From an uncultured Ferrimonas sp. (GTDB taxonomy: Bacteria; Pseudomonadota; Gammaproteobacteria; Enterobacterales; Shewanellaceae), in the NCBI RefSeq assembly GCF_947489035.1, contig NZ_CANLCI010000007.1, positions 1 through 64,000 of the forward strand: a DNA stretch of 64,000 nucleotides. The letters are read 5' to 3'. Position numbers and translations under genes: made by a program. The notes beneath the pieces are model-generated. The model saw only the letters and a program-made list of their open reading frames with translations. It ran no database searches and had not been told where the DNA came from. Shown here piece after piece: positions 36,506-46,223 of this stretch. How positions within the stretch are numbered: position 1 is the stretch's first letter; each line of letters starts with the position of its first letter.

Positions 36506-37105
36506 TTAACCGATGTAAGAAGGGCCAAAGCCGTGGCCCCATAAAATCACCGAACCGGCCATCAGCGCCACCAGCAGCACTAAGCCGCAGGTCACCACCG
36601 AACTGGCGTAGATAAAGCCACGCTCTTCAGGGATGTTCATGATGATCGGTACGCCGGAATACAGTAAATAAACCGAATAGGCGATGGCGGCAAGGGCGGC
36701 CATCATCACAAACCACAGCACCGGATAAAGTGCAGCAAAGCCGACCATGAACATCGGTGTAGCGGTGTAGGCGGCCAGTTCCAGCGCTTGGGAAAAGTCA
36801 GGTTTAGCCCCAAAGGTTTTTGCCATCCAGTGGGTGAGGTAAGCCAGCGCAAAAACCCCCGCGATTAGGCCAACGTACATGGCCAACGCCATTATTTGTG
36901 CGCTTTGTTGGGTTAAGCGAATGGGCTCGCCTGCGCCAATAGACCAACCGATGTGGGCGGTGGCAAAATAGCTACAGATGCTGGGGATCAGCGCGATGAT
37001 GAGGATGTGGGTCAGGCTGGAATTAATGCCTTCGTGGCTGCGCTCGATGGATTTCCACTCTTGGCGTGGATGCGCGTACAGACCCCATAGATGGTTCAAA
37101 ATCAT
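36506..37105 (-). CDS. Yip1 family inner-membrane protein
   Basis: A 199-residue protein with five hydrophobic segments. The start MILNHLWGLYAHPRQEWKSI and the middle ALAYLTHWMAKTFGA, then AAYTATPMFMVGF, are typical of bacterial Yip1/YohC proteins. Function in bacteria is not established. ATG at 37105 is preceded by AAAAAAGGACGATA, a good ribosome site. It faces purF across the terminator and is divergent from miaE. Confidence 0.85.
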   Translation of the reverse strand: MILNHLWGLYAHPRQEWKSIERSHEGINSSLTHILIIALIPSICSYFATAHIGWSIGAGEPIRLTQQSAQIMALAMYVGLIAGVFALAYLTHWMAKTFGAKPDFSQALELAAYTATPMFMVGFAALYPVLWFVMMAALAAIAYSVYLLYSGVPIIMNIPEERGFIYASSVVTCGLVLLVALMAGSVILWGHGFGPSYIG

Positions 37106-37271
37106 AGTTATCGTCCTTTTTTATCTGGTCACTCTTGGTGTCGATACCGCAGACAAAACAACTACTGTGCACCTCTAGTTATTGGTGATCATCAAACCCG
37201 AGTCAAGCACTACCTGAATACGAGTACTGCGGTGATATGGCATTTCGATTATTTTTTAAGGATAGAAGCAG

Positions 37272-38006
37272 ATGGAATCACTGTTGCAGCCAATCCGTAC
37301 TTTTTTACACACCACCACGCCTGCGGCGTGGCTGGCGCAAGTGCCGCAGCAACAACAGGTGTTGCTGGTGGATCATGCCAATTGCGAATTGAAGGCTGCT
37401 CAGGCGGCGGTGCGGATCTTGAAATTATATGGGCCAACCGAGTTATCGCAGCAATGCCTGAACTACCTAAAACCCTATGAGGATGTGGCTTACGGCCGGA
37501 TCCCGGTGGAACGCTTTTTGGCGATGCGGTTAGCACGGCCGACGTTCTCGAGTGATCACTCCCCGATGGTGGAAAAGCTGCTGCTGTTAATTCGCGAAGA
37601 GTTACACCATTTTCATCAGGTGCTAACCATCATGGCGGCCAGAGGTGTGGCTTATCCTTATCAGTCTTCTTCGCGTTACGCGGCAACGCTGCACCGTGCT
37701 TGTCGCCACCACGAGCCACAACGGCAAATCGATATGTTGATTGTGGGAGCCTATATCGAAGCGCGATCTTGCGAACGTTTTGCGGCGATGGTGCCGTACA
37801 TTGATGAAGAACTGGGGGCGTTTTACACGTCGTTGTTACGATCTGAAGCGCGCCACTTTGAGGATTACCTGCAGTTGGCGCAGCAATTAAGTGATGAGCC
37901 CATTGACGAACGAGTTACTGAATTTGGCCGTTTGGAAGCGCAGTTGATCGACTCAGTGGATGATTGTTATCGCTTTCACTCTGGGGTGGTACCGCTGGCC
38001 CAATAG
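37272..38006 (+). CDS. miaE: tRNA-(ms2io6A)-hydroxylase MiaE
   Basis: A 244-residue diiron monooxygenase that hydroxylates 2-methylthio-N6-isopentenyladenosine at position 37 of tRNA, using oxygen. The diiron ligands are visible in HANCELKAAQ, REELHHFHQV, YIEARSCERF and SEARHFEDY, in the ferritin-like order expected. Length is normal. AAGGATAGAAGCAG precedes ATG at 37272. The gene is transcribed alone, convergent with lpxH (6 bp between stops). It is absent from E. coli but present in Salmonella and Shewanella relatives. Confidence 0.93.
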   Translation: MESLLQPIRTFLHTTTPAAWLAQVPQQQQVLLVDHANCELKAAQAAVRILKLYGPTELSQQCLNYLKPYEDVAYGRIPVERFLAMRLARPTFSSDHSPMVEKLLLLIREELHHFHQVLTIMAARGVAYPYQSSSRYAATLHRACRHHEPQRQIDMLIVGAYIEARSCERFAAMVPYIDEELGAFYTSLLRSEARHFEDYLQLAQQLSDEPIDERVTEFGRLEAQLIDSVDDCYRFHSGVVPLAQ

Positions 38007-38012
38007 GCTGGG

Positions 38013-38756
38013 CTACAGCGGTTGGCTGCGTAACTCGCAACCATCAGGGCGCAGCACCAATACGCTGTCTTGGTGGTACCAATCGCCAACCACCAAACGC
38101 TGCTTGTTCGCTGCCAAAGCGTGGATTGCAGGGCGGTGGGTGTGGCCGTGGATCATTTGGCTGGCGTGATGCTGGCACAGCATCTGTTCTACCGCACTGG
38201 CGGTTACATCCATGATCTCTTGGCTGAGCTGTTGGGTTTTTGCTTTGCTGCGGGCTCGGGCATCAGCGGCCATCCGTTGCCGTTTGCTTAAGGGCAGAAT
38301 GCGCGCAAGCAATTTATACAGCCACCAGCGGCGGCGAAAGCGCTGATAGTCGTGATCCTCGGTGCAGAGCAGATCGCCATGCAAGATAACGGTGTTGATC
38401 CCGTACAGCTCAAGGCAATGGACTTCTGGCAACAGTTGCATGCCAGCACGACGAGCAAACCGTTGTCCGAGCAAAAAATCCCGGTTGCCGTTGCAAAAAT
38501 AGATGGGCAGTTGGTGGCTGGCTTTAAGCAGCATGGCGGCGACAGCGTCGGTAAAATCATTGCGGTCGTCATCGCCAATCCAGGCTTCAAATAGATCGCC
38601 GACGATGTACAACGCATCAGCGCCCATTAGCTCAGTGTTCAGAAAGCGATGAAAAGCGGCAAGGATATCGGGGCGATCGGCGCTCAGGTGCAGATCGCCA
38701 ATAAAAAGAGTGCGAGGGCCAGAACTGGCCCCCGCGGATTGAGCATTAACCTTCAA
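38013..38756 (-). CDS. lpxH: UDP-2,3-diacylglucosamine diphosphatase LpxH
   Basis: A 247-residue metallophosphatase of lipid A synthesis, hydrolysing UDP-2,3-diacylglucosamine to lipid X. The metal-binding motifs are all present: [41 protein letters not shown] and [10 protein letters not shown]. The only usable start upstream of GDLHL is TTG at 38756, which lies inside the ppiB coding end (11-bp overlap), so translation is probably coupled to ppiB. The lpxH-ppiB-cysS grouping matches E. coli. Confidence 0.94.
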   Translation of the reverse strand: MKVNAQSAGASSGPRTLFIGDLHLSADRPDILAAFHRFLNTELMGADALYIVGDLFEAWIGDDDRNDFTDAVAAMLLKASHQLPIYFCNGNRDFLLGQRFARRAGMQLLPEVHCLELYGINTVILHGDLLCTEDHDYQRFRRRWWLYKLLARILPLSKRQRMAADARARSKAKTQQLSQEIMDVTASAVEQMLCQHHASQMIHGHTHRPAIHALAANKQRLVVGDWYHQDSVLVLRPDGCELRSQPL

Positions 38757-39240
38757 CGGTTACGGTCTCAATGATCACCGCTTCCAGTGGCACATCTTGA
38801 TGCATGCCGTGGTTGCCAGTGCTAACACCTTTGATCTTCTCAACGATGTCCATGCCTTCAACCACTTCGCCAAATACGCAGTAACCAAAGCCTTGCATGG
38901 ATTCATTTTTGAAATCCAAGAAGGTGTTGTCGTTTACGTTCAGGAAAAACTGAGCGGTAGCGGAGTGTGGATCTGGGGTACGAGCCATGGCAACGGTACC
39001 GGTCTTGTTCGACAGGCCGTTAGACGCTTCGTTTTGAATGCCAGCGCCACAAGGCTTCTGCTGCATGTCGGCGTCGAAACCGCCACCTTGTACCATGAAA
39101 CCGTCGATTACACGGTGGAAGATGGTGCCGTTGTAGAAGCCATCGTTGGCGTACTTCAGAAAGTTTTCAACGGTGATAGGCGCTTTTTCTGCGTTCAGTT
39201 GCAGTTTGATGTCGCCGTGATTGGTATGCAAAGTAACCAT
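38746..39240 (-). CDS. ppiB: peptidyl-prolyl cis-trans isomerase B (cyclophilin)
   Basis: A 164-residue cytoplasmic cyclophilin with no signal peptide. The cyclophilin core is intact: [37 protein letters not shown] and [17 protein letters not shown], including the active-site Arg, Phe and Gln. It catalyses Xaa-Pro isomerisation. It is upstream of lpxH with an 11-bp overlap and divergent from cysS, as in E. coli. Confidence 0.96.
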   Translation of the reverse strand: MVTLHTNHGDIKLQLNAEKAPITVENFLKYANDGFYNGTIFHRVIDGFMVQGGGFDADMQQKPCGAGIQNEASNGLSNKTGTVAMARTPDPHSATAQFFLNVNDNTFLDFKNESMQGFGYCVFGEVVEGMDIVEKIKGVSTGNHGMHQDVPLEAVIIETVTVEG

Positions 39241-39455
39241 GTGGTCAGTCTCTTAGTGAATAAAGCAAGCGCAGAGTTTACCTAATCCCACCGACAGTAA
39301 AAAGGTGGTGGCTAGGGTGTTTGTCTAATCCTATGCAATCTTTTGCTGATTGGCTTTAAATCCCGCACTGGTGTCATGCCACCCTTTGCATTTGCATGAT
39401 AGAATGCCGCTTTATATCTATTTTCAGTCTTCACGACCTAAGTAAGAGCGTAACG

Positions 39456-40835
39456 ATGCTGCAGATCTATAACACCCTGACCAGACAGAAAGAGGAATTC
39501 AAACCAATACAACCCGGCAAAGTTGGGATGTATGTCTGTGGGGTAACCATCTACGACCGCTGTCATATCGGTCACGCTCGTACCTACATCGCCTTTGATA
39601 ACGTGGTGCGCTACTTGCGTAGTAAAGGGTTGGAAGTGAACTACATCCGTAACATTACCGATGTGGACGACAAGATCATCAATCGCGCCGCCGAAAATGG
39701 CGAAAGCTGCGATGAACTGGTGGCGCGCTTTACCAAGCTAATGCACCAAGATTTTGATGCGCTGAATATGCTGCGCCCAGATATGGAGCCCACCGTAACT
39801 GGCCACATGCCAGAGATCATCGCCATCATTGAAAAACTGGTTAGTAAAGGCCACGCCTACCACGCCAGCAATGGTGATGTGCTGTTTGAAGTGAAAACCT
39901 TTGATGATTACGGCAAGCTGTCGAAGCAAGATCTGGAACAGCTGCAATCCGGCGCCCGTGTTGAAATCGACGGCGCGAAGCGCAATCCAATGGACTTTGT
40001 GTTGTGGAAAAGCGCCAAGCCAGGCGAGCCACAGTGGGATAGCCCGTGGGGCGCAGGCCGTCCGGGCTGGCACATTGAATGCTCCGCGATGAACGGCAAG
40101 CATCTGGGTGAAGTGTTCGACATTCATGGTGGCGGCAGCGACTTAATGTTCCCCCACCACGAAAACGAAGTGGCCCAGAGCTGCTGTGCCCATAACGGCG
40201 AGTACGTTAACTACTGGATGCACTCCGGCATGGTGCAGGTGAATAAAGAGAAAATGTCTAAATCCTTGGGCAACTTCTTCACCATCGGCGATGTATTAGA
40301 GCAATACGAAGCGGAATCGGTGCGTTACTTCTTGCTGTCTAGCCATTACCGCAGCCAGTTAAACTACTCGGAAGAGAACTTAGGTCAGGCTCACTCGGCG
40401 CTGGAGCGTTTATACACCGCGTTGCGCGGCGTAACTCCGGCGGCACAAGCTCAGTTGGATAATGATTATGTGGCGCGCTTTAACGCGGCCATGGACGACG
40501 ACATCAACACCGCTGAAGTGCTTCCGGTGCTGTTTGAGTTAGCGCGTGAAATCAACACCTGCAAAGACAGCGATGACGAGAAAGCGTCTGAACTAGCGGC
40601 GTTGCTGTTGCACTTAGCTGGGATCATCGGCTTGTTGTACCAAGATCCAGAAGCGTTCTTGCAAGGTGGCGGTAACGACGACGAAGTGGCGCAGATTGAA
40701 GCGTGGATCAAGCAACGTAATGAAGCTCGTGCCAGCAAAGATTGGGGCAAGGCTGATGAAGCCCGCGATGCCTTGAATGCCATGGGCGTTGTGCTAGAAG
40801 ACGGCACCAACGGCACCACATGGCGCCGTAAATAA
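39456..40835 (+). CDS. cysS: cysteinyl-tRNA synthetase
   Basis: A 459-residue class I synthetase. The HIGH motif is in [17 protein letters not shown] in [11 protein letters not shown], and the zinc ligands in [17 protein letters not shown] and PHHENE. Length matches E. coli. ATG at 39456 ([10 protein letters not shown]) is chosen; the longer frame from 39396 lacks similarity to the family start. A bidirectional terminator follows, shared with convergent folD. Confidence 0.96.
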   Translation: MLQIYNTLTRQKEEFKPIQPGKVGMYVCGVTIYDRCHIGHARTYIAFDNVVRYLRSKGLEVNYIRNITDVDDKIINRAAENGESCDELVARFTKLMHQDFDALNMLRPDMEPTVTGHMPEIIAIIEKLVSKGHAYHASNGDVLFEVKTFDDYGKLSKQDLEQLQSGARVEIDGAKRNPMDFVLWKSAKPGEPQWDSPWGAGRPGWHIECSAMNGKHLGEVFDIHGGGSDLMFPHHENEVAQSCCAHNGEYVNYWMHSGMVQVNKEKMSKSLGNFFTIGDVLEQYEAESVRYFLLSSHYRSQLNYSEENLGQAHSALERLYTALRGVTPAAQAQLDNDYVARFNAAMDDDINTAEVLPVLFELAREINTCKDSDDEKASELAALLLHLAGIIGLLYQDPEAFLQGGGNDDEVAQIEAWIKQRNEARASKDWGKADEARDALNAMGVVLEDGTNGTTWRRK

Positions 40836-40851
40836 CACCTCTGCATCACAA

Positions 40852-40887
40852 AAAAACGCCCGCAACCTAAGGTTCGCGGGCGTTTTT
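40852..40887 (+). terminator. bidirectional terminator between cysS and folD
   Basis: AAAAACGCCCGC and GCGGGCGTTTTT pair, with AACC/GGTT pairing further up the loop. It lies between convergent stops and has A and T tracts on both sides. Confidence 0.92.
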
Positions 40888-40909
40888 GTTTTTCGGTGCA
40901 GCGGTTCAC

Positions 40910-41764
40910 TTAGCGGTGGTACTGCTCGCACGCAAACAAAGTGTTTTCTAATAAACTGGCGATGGTCATGGGGCCAACACCGCCGGGCACAGGGGTAATG
41001 TAGCCCGCGCGTTGCTGCGCCACATCAAATTCAACATCACCAACCAGTTTGCCGTTCTCTAGGCGGTTGATGCCCACATCGATCACAATGGCGCCAGGCT
41101 TGATCCAATCACCGGGAATAAAGCCCGGCTTACCAACCGCCACAATTAACAGATCCGCTTGCTCAACATGATGACGCAGATCGGCAGTAAAGCGGTGGCA
41201 GGTGGTGGTGGTGCAGCCAGCCAGCAGCAACTCTAAGTTCATGGGCCGGCCAACAATGTTGGAGGCGCCAACCACCACGGCGTGCAGTCCTTGGGTACGA
41301 ATGCCCGTAGAGCGCACTAAGGTCATGATCCCTTTCGGGGTGCAAGGGCTAAGCACGGGGATCCGCTGAGCCAAACGGCCAATATTGTAAGGGTGGAACC
41401 CATCCACGTCCTTATCTGGGTTGATGCGTTCAATCACTGCGGTGGTGTCGATGTGATCCGGCAGGGGCAACTGCACTAAGATCCCATCAATGTCGGTGGC
41501 GTCGTTTAATTCGTCAATTAACGCCAACAACTGATCCTGACGGGCGTGTTCCGGCAGATCAAAGCTACGGGAAACGTAGCCCACCTGTTCGCAGGCGCGG
41601 CGTTTGCTATTGACGTACACCGCCGAAGCCGGATCTTGGCCAACCAAGATAACCGCAAGGCCAGGCGCACGCTTACCGTCAGCGATGCGCCGTTCGGTTT
41701 GCAGTTTGAGATGATCACGTACTTCCGCGGCAATTCCTTTGCCATCAATGATCTGAGCAGTCAT
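40910..41764 (-). CDS. folD: methylenetetrahydrofolate dehydrogenase/cyclohydrolase FolD
   Basis: A 284-residue bifunctional enzyme interconverting 5,10-methylene-, 5,10-methenyl- and 10-formyl-tetrahydrofolate with NADP. The catalytic lysine lies in [13 protein letters not shown], with [12 protein letters not shown] and [11 protein letters not shown] after it. The NADP segment is [18 protein letters not shown] and [16 protein letters not shown] closes the protein. ATG at 41764 opens it. It is on the opposite strand to the tRNA operon and cysS. Confidence 0.96.
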   Translation of the reverse strand: MTAQIIDGKGIAAEVRDHLKLQTERRIADGKRAPGLAVILVGQDPASAVYVNSKRRACEQVGYVSRSFDLPEHARQDQLLALIDELNDATDIDGILVQLPLPDHIDTTAVIERINPDKDVDGFHPYNIGRLAQRIPVLSPCTPKGIMTLVRSTGIRTQGLHAVVVGASNIVGRPMNLELLLAGCTTTTCHRFTADLRHHVEQADLLIVAVGKPGFIPGDWIKPGAIVIDVGINRLENGKLVGDVEFDVAQQRAGYITPVPGGVGPMTIASLLENTLFACEQYHR

Positions 41765-41889
41765 TTTATTCCAGTGCTATGTTGGTGTGAGGGCGGCCGC
41801 ATTTTAGCTGGCAACCTCGCCGCTGTCACGTTTATAGGCGCGGCGCTGTTGAAAGCTTGAGCGAATGAACTGATAACCGAAAAAAGTGT

Positions 41890-41918
41890 TTGACGGGATT
41901 CAGGGGCGCCGCTAATAT
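41890..41918 (+). promoter_or_regulatory. sigma-70 promoter of the tRNA operon with GC-rich discriminator
   Basis: TTGACG (41890-41895), 17 bp, TAATAT (41913-41918), then CCGCCCCCG. The A-rich stretch upstream resembles an UP element. GC-rich discriminators of this kind are typical of stable-RNA promoters shut down by ppGpp/DksA. Confidence 0.8.
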
Positions 41919-41981
41919 CCGCCCCCGTTGAGAGGCGAAAGCCAGCCGGTAAGCGAAAACGCTTAGTGGTCTTAATACTGT

Positions 41982-42058
<77 letters not shown>

Positions 42059-42086
42059 AATTTTAAAGTGTACGCACGTAGACTTT

Positions 42087-42163
42087 GCGCCCGTAGCTCA
42101 GTTGGATAGAGCATCCGCCTTCTAAGCGGATGGCCGCGGGTTCGAATCCTGCCGGGCGTGCCA
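42087..42163 (+). tRNA. tRNA-Arg (TCT anticodon)
   Basis: 77 bases with acceptor GCGCCCG/CGGGCGT (one G-T pair), anticodon TCT in CCTTCTAAG, TTCGAAT loop and encoded CCA. It reads AGA/AGG codons. Confidence 0.96.
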
Positions 42164-42180
42164 TTAAAAGCAGTATCAGT

Positions 42181-42257
42181 GGTGGCTATAGCTCAGTTGG
42201 TAGAGTCCCGGATTGTGATTCCGGTTGTCGCGGGTTCAAGTCCCGTTAGCCACCCCA
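42181..42257 (+). tRNA. tRNA-His (GTG anticodon)
   Basis: 77 bases including the genome-encoded G at -1, acceptor GTGGCTA/TAGCCAC, anticodon GTG in ATTGTGATT, and CCA. The body is very close to E. coli hisR. A terminator follows 13 bp later. Confidence 0.96.
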
Positions 42258-42270
42258 TCATTCAGATTAA

Positions 42271-42298
42271 GCCGCTGTCCTTTGGACAGCGGCTTTTT
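42271..42298 (+). terminator. terminator of the tRNA operon
   Basis: GCCGCTGTCC, TTT loop, GGACAGCGGC and five T. A 10-bp perfect stem. Confidence 0.94.
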
Positions 42299-42445
42299 CG
42301 TGTCCGTTGTATTTTATTTCTTTAGCCATCGTTGCAAACCGCTGTTTTTTGCAACAATCACGGTCGTTACGGTTATCACAACTAGGTATTTTTACCTTTA
42401 AATTCAGATTGATACCCCATTGCGTCGGTTGCAGCTAAGCCTGTC

Positions 42446-42474
42446 TCGACTCTTGTCAATGCTACCGCTATAAT
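42446..42474 (+). promoter_or_regulatory. probable tig promoter
   Basis: TCGACT (-35 like, 42446-42451), 17 bp, and a perfect TATAAT -10 box (42469-42474), about 218 bp before tig. Confidence 0.55.
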
Positions 42475-42692
42475 GGCGCGTCCTTATTTTAGGTATCGAT
42501 GCCTGTAGTACCGCACAGCACAGGTGAGCCGGCCATTAAATGGCCGCTTCATTGGGCGTCGGTATGGTTCGAAGGTTAGCGGCAACTTATATCAAGACAC
42601 ATGACATTGGTATTTGCCCACCAGTATCGAATTATCCGTTGTTGACCAAGATCAGCAGCGTGCAAAAGAACACGATTATTTGAGGTAGCGTA

Positions 42693-43994
42693 ATGCAAGT
42701 TTCCGTAGAAACCACTCAGGGCCTGGAACGCCGTATGACCATCACTGTGGCTGCAGCTGACTTTGAGCCAAAAGTGACTGAAGAGATGAAGAAAGAATCC
42801 AAGCGTGTACGCCTGGATGGTTTCCGCCCTGGCAAAGTGCCAATGTCTGTATTCAAGAAGCGCTTTGGTGCTTCTATCCGCGCTCAGGTGCTGGGTGACG
42901 TAATGCAGAACTCTTTCTTTAAAGCCGTAATGGACGAGAAAGTAAACCCAGCTGGCATGCCACGCTTTGAGCCTATCGATACTAACGAAGGCCAAGATCT
43001 GCAGTTCGCTGCAGTATTTGAAGTGTACCCAGAAGTTGAACTGGCTGGTCTGGACGCGATCGAAGTTGAAATGCCAACTTGCGACGTAACCGACGCAGAT
43101 CTAGACAACATGCTGGAAACCCTGCGTAAGCAGCACGCTGAGTTCAACGCTGTAGAGCGTGAAGCTGGCGACAACGACCGCGTTAAAATGAACTTCGCTG
43201 GCACCATCGACGGTGAAGAGTTTGAAGGCGGCAAGTCTGAAGGCTTCGATCTGGTTATCGGTTCTGGCCGCATGATCCCAGGCTTTGAAGAAGGCGTTAA
43301 AGGCCATAAAGCCGGTGACGAATTCACCATCGACGTAACCTTCCCAGAAGAGTACCACGCGGAAAACCTGAAAGGTAAAGCCGCTCAGTTCGCCATCACT
43401 TTGATTGAAGTGAGCGAGCAGGTATTGCCAGAACTGAACGACGATTTCGTGGTTAAGTTTGGTATCGCTGAAGGTGGCGTAGAAGCCCTGAAAGCCGAAG
43501 TTCGTAAGAACATGGAACGCGAACTGAAGCAAGCGCTGAAGACCGCAACCAAAACTCAGGTTATCGACGGCCTGCTGAAAGCCAACGACGTTGCTATCCC
43601 ATCGGCTCTGATCGCTCAGGAAGTTAACGTTCTGCGTCAGCAAGCGATGCAGCGTTTCGGTGGCGCTCAGGCGCAAAACATGCCAGAACTGCCTGCTGAA
43701 CTGTTCGAAGAAGACGCTAAGCGTCGCGTACAGGTTGGTCTGCTGTTGGGCGAAGTGATCAAAACCAAAGAGCTGAAAGTAGAAGATGAGCGCGTTAACG
43801 TGCTGATCTCTGAAATGGCTACCGCGTACGAAGACCCACAAGAAGTGGTTGATTACTACGCACAGAACGACGAAATGATGCAGAACATGCGCAACGTTGC
43901 TCTGGAAGAACAAGCGGTTGACGCTTTGCTGGCAGAAGCTAAAGTTACTGAGAAAGCAGTGAACTTTGAAGAGTTCATGAATCAGCAACGCTAA
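42693..43994 (+). CDS. tig: trigger factor
   Basis: A 433-residue ribosome-associated chaperone and prolyl isomerase. The ribosome-binding signature [17 protein letters not shown] lies in the N-terminal domain, the FKBP-type domain spans about 150-245 ([29 protein letters not shown]), and a long helical C-terminal domain completes it. GAGGTAGCGTA precedes ATG at 42693. It is the first of the conserved tig-clpP-clpX-lon cluster. Codon use is strongly biased, as expected for a highly expressed protein. Confidence 0.97.
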   Translation: MQVSVETTQGLERRMTITVAAADFEPKVTEEMKKESKRVRLDGFRPGKVPMSVFKKRFGASIRAQVLGDVMQNSFFKAVMDEKVNPAGMPRFEPIDTNEGQDLQFAAVFEVYPEVELAGLDAIEVEMPTCDVTDADLDNMLETLRKQHAEFNAVEREAGDNDRVKMNFAGTIDGEEFEGGKSEGFDLVIGSGRMIPGFEEGVKGHKAGDEFTIDVTFPEEYHAENLKGKAAQFAITLIEVSEQVLPELNDDFVVKFGIAEGGVEALKAEVRKNMERELKQALKTATKTQVIDGLLKANDVAIPSALIAQEVNVLRQQAMQRFGGAQAQNMPELPAELFEEDAKRRVQVGLLLGEVIKTKELKVEDERVNVLISEMATAYEDPQEVVDYYAQNDEMMQNMRNVALEEQAVDALLAEAKVTEKAVNFEEFMNQQR

Positions 43995-44006
43995 GTCCAG
44001 CTCGAT

Positions 44007-44037
44007 TTGACTTGGCCGCCTCGGCCAATCATATAAT
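44007..44037 (+). promoter_or_regulatory. clpP promoter candidate with internal palindrome
   Basis: TTGACT (44007-44012) and TATAAT (44032-44037) are separated by 19 bp, a longer spacer than ideal. Within the spacer TTGGCC (44012-44017) and GGCCAA (44023-44028) form a 6-bp inverted repeat that could be an operator. Confidence 0.55.
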
Positions 44038-44072
44038 GGCTCGTATGAGGCTCGTTCCCCATACGAGCCATT
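44035..44072 (+). terminator. 13-bp stem-loop between tig and clpP, terminator-like
   Basis: AATGGCTCGTATG pairs exactly with CATACGAGCCATT around a 12-base loop, followed by TTG. It overlaps the -10 box of the clpP promoter, and a transcript starting there would lack part of the left arm. It therefore probably attenuates readthrough from tig only. Confidence 0.7.
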
Positions 44073-44093
44073 TTGTTAGGGAATAAACAAACT

Positions 44094-44708
44094 ATGCTGC
44101 AAGACTCCCCGATTAACGCATTGGTGCCTATGGTGGTTGAACAAACCGCGAAAGGTGAACGCTCTTACGATATTTACTCTCGACTATTGAAAGAGCGCGT
44201 GATCTTTTTAACCGGTCCGGTTGAAGATCACATGGCGAACTTGGTGGTGGCTCAATTGCTGTTCCTCGAGTCGGAAAACCCCGACAAAGACATCTACCTC
44301 TACATCAACTCACCAGGTGGTTCGGTAACTGCTGGCATGTCGATCTACGACACCATGCAATTTATCAAGCCAGACGTGAGTACCGTATGTATGGGTCAAG
44401 CGGCAAGCATGGGCGCGTTCCTGCTGGCCGGTGGTGCGAAAGGTAAGCGTCATGTACTGCCTAACGCCCGGGTGATGATCCACCAACCGCTGGGTGGTTT
44501 CCAAGGCCAAGCCTCGGATATCGCTATCCACGCCCAAGAGATCATTGGCATTAAGCACAAGTTGAACACTTTGCTGGCCGAACATACCGGTCAACCGATG
44601 GAGATCATCGAACGCGACACTGACCGTGATAACTTTATGAGTGCAGACGCAGCCGTAGAATACGGTCTGGTGGACTCGGTGTTATCTCGCCGCACCTCGG
44701 CGGAATAA
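44094..44708 (+). CDS. clpP: ATP-dependent Clp protease proteolytic subunit
   Basis: A 204-residue serine protease subunit forming a double heptamer that degrades substrates unfolded by ClpX or ClpA. The catalytic triad is visible: serine in [11 protein letters not shown], histidine in VMIHQPLGG, aspartate in [22 protein letters not shown] at 44094 is chosen over TTG 44073, with AGGGA upstream. It lies 67 bp before clpX, and the pair is expected to share control. Confidence 0.97.
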   Translation: MLQDSPINALVPMVVEQTAKGERSYDIYSRLLKERVIFLTGPVEDHMANLVVAQLLFLESENPDKDIYLYINSPGGSVTAGMSIYDTMQFIKPDVSTVCMGQAASMGAFLLAGGAKGKRHVLPNARVMIHQPLGGFQGQASDIAIHAQEIIGIKHKLNTLLAEHTGQPMEIIERDTDRDNFMSADAAVEYGLVDSVLSRRTSAE

Positions 44709-44775
44709 CGCAAAAGCCAAGCCACTGGCTTACACTGTACAGATACCGTAGAACGCCTGGATGAAGGGGTTGTGA

Positions 44776-46053
44776 ATGAGTGATATCCAAAAGGGTGACG
44801 GTGACAACAGCAAGCTGTTGTACTGTTCTTTTTGCGGCAAAAGTCAGCACGAAGTACGAAAACTGATCGCTGGTCCATCCGTTTATGTGTGTGATGAGTG
44901 CGTTGAATTATGCAACGACATCATCCGCGAAGAAGTCAAAGAACTGGCTCCGAAGCGCGAAGCAGACAAACTGCCAACGCCGCATGAAATTCGTGCGCAT
45001 TTGGACGAGTATGTTATTGGCCAAGAGCCGGCTAAAAAAGTTCTGGCGGTTGCGGTATACAACCACTATAAGCGCTTGCGCCACGGTGGTGATAAGGCAG
45101 AAGTGGAACTGGGCAAGAGTAACATCTTGCTGATTGGCCCAACCGGTAGCGGCAAAACGCTGCTTGCGGAAACCATGGCTCGCTTACTGGATGTGCCATT
45201 TACCATGGCCGACGCCACCACCTTAACCGAAGCCGGTTATGTGGGTGAAGATGTTGAAAACATCATCCAGAAGCTGCTGCAGAAGTGCGATTACGATGTA
45301 GAAAAGGCCCAGCGTGGCATCGTTTACATTGATGAGATCGATAAGATCTCGCGCAAATCGGATAACCCGTCCATCACCCGTGATGTGTCGGGTGAAGGCG
45401 TGCAGCAAGCCTTGTTGAAACTGATTGAAGGCACCGTGGCTGCGGTACCACCACAGGGTGGTCGTAAGCACCCGCAGCAGGAGTTCTTGCAGGTTGATAC
45501 CTCTAAGATCCTGTTTATCTGTGGCGGCGCCTTTGCTGGTCTCGATAAGGTGATTGAACAGCGTGCCCACGTTGGCACCGGCATTGGCTTTGGGGCGGAA
45601 GTACGCAGCAAAGACGATGGCAAATCAATCTCTGAAGCCTTTAAGCAGGTTGAGCCAGAGGATCTGGTTAAGTACGGCCTGATCCCAGAGTTCATCGGTC
45701 GTTTGCCAGTGGTTGCCACCTTGGGCGAGCTTGATGAAGACGCCTTGGTGCAGATCCTCAACGAACCAAAGAACGCACTGACCAAACAGTACGGTGCCCT
45801 GTTTGATTTGGAAGGGGCTGAGCTTGAATTCCGCGATGATGCCTTGCGTGCTATTGCAGCGAAAGCAATGGAGCGTAAAACCGGTGCACGTGGTTTGCGC
45901 TCTATCGTAGAAGGGGTTCTGTTGAACACCATGTACGATCTGCCATCGAAAGAGAACGTAGAGAAAGTGGTTGTGGATGAGTCGGTAATTCGCGGCGAAT
46001 CGGAACCGCTGCTTATCTACCGCAGCGAAGCACAAGCCGCTGCATCAGAATAG
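44776..46053 (+). CDS. clpX: ATP-dependent Clp protease ATP-binding subunit ClpX
   Basis: A 425-residue AAA+ unfoldase. The N-terminal zinc-binding domain has CSFCGKS and CDECVELC, Walker A is [14 protein letters not shown], Walker B is YIDEIDKI, and the pore motif is in [10 protein letters not shown]. The C-terminal [14 protein letters not shown] is intact. It recognises tagged proteins and feeds them to ClpP. The ATG at 44776 follows GAAGGGGTTGTGA. A terminator separates it from lon. Confidence 0.97.
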   Translation: MSDIQKGDGDNSKLLYCSFCGKSQHEVRKLIAGPSVYVCDECVELCNDIIREEVKELAPKREADKLPTPHEIRAHLDEYVIGQEPAKKVLAVAVYNHYKRLRHGGDKAEVELGKSNILLIGPTGSGKTLLAETMARLLDVPFTMADATTLTEAGYVGEDVENIIQKLLQKCDYDVEKAQRGIVYIDEIDKISRKSDNPSITRDVSGEGVQQALLKLIEGTVAAVPPQGGRKHPQQEFLQVDTSKILFICGGAFAGLDKVIEQRAHVGTGIGFGAEVRSKDDGKSISEAFKQVEPEDLVKYGLIPEFIGRLPVVATLGELDEDALVQILNEPKNALTKQYGALFDLEGAELEFRDDALRAIAAKAMERKTGARGLRSIVEGVLLNTMYDLPSKENVEKVVVDESVIRGESEPLLIYRSEAQAAASE

Positions 46054-46072
46054 AGATAAATCTATTTTACCA

Positions 46073-46096
46073 AAGGGGCCAATCGGCCCCTTTTTT
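46073..46096 (+). terminator. terminator after clpX
   Basis: AAGGGGCC, AATC loop, GGCCCCTT and further T residues, 20 bp after the clpX stop. Confidence 0.92.
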
Positions 46097-46105
46097 GTTG
46101 CCGCT

Positions 46106-46134
46106 CATTGAATCGCAGCTGAACGGCCCCATAT
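46106..46134 (+). promoter_or_regulatory. sigma-32 heat-shock promoter of lon
   Basis: CATTGAA (46106-46112), 14 bp, CCCCATAT (46127-46134) fits the sigma-32 consensus CTTGAA-N13/14-CCCCATNT with only one -35 mismatch. It starts about 90 bp before lon, and lon is a known sigma-32 target in E. coli. Confidence 0.85.
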
Positions 46135-46223
46135 ACTCAGTTACAGAGAGAGCCAATCCTCAATTTCCCCTCACAATTGATTGGAAATAATCAAATTTTT
46201 ACCGCAGCAAAAGGAATCGAGCG

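Larger units (their letters stand above)
42258..42692. other. 435-bp region between tRNA operon and tig
   Basis: It contains the tRNA terminator (42271-42298) and a tig promoter candidate (42446-42474). A roughly 200-bp 5' untranslated leader for tig would follow. I find no coding frame on either strand that looks real; the minus-strand frame 42576-42995 overlaps tig and has no ribosome site or family features. Confidence 0.6.

Noticed and set aside
43101..43988. A 295-codon minus-strand frame inside tig
   Set aside because: It is antisense to a highly conserved, highly biased gene; its hydrophobic Phe-rich product is what strong tig codon bias produces on the other strand.
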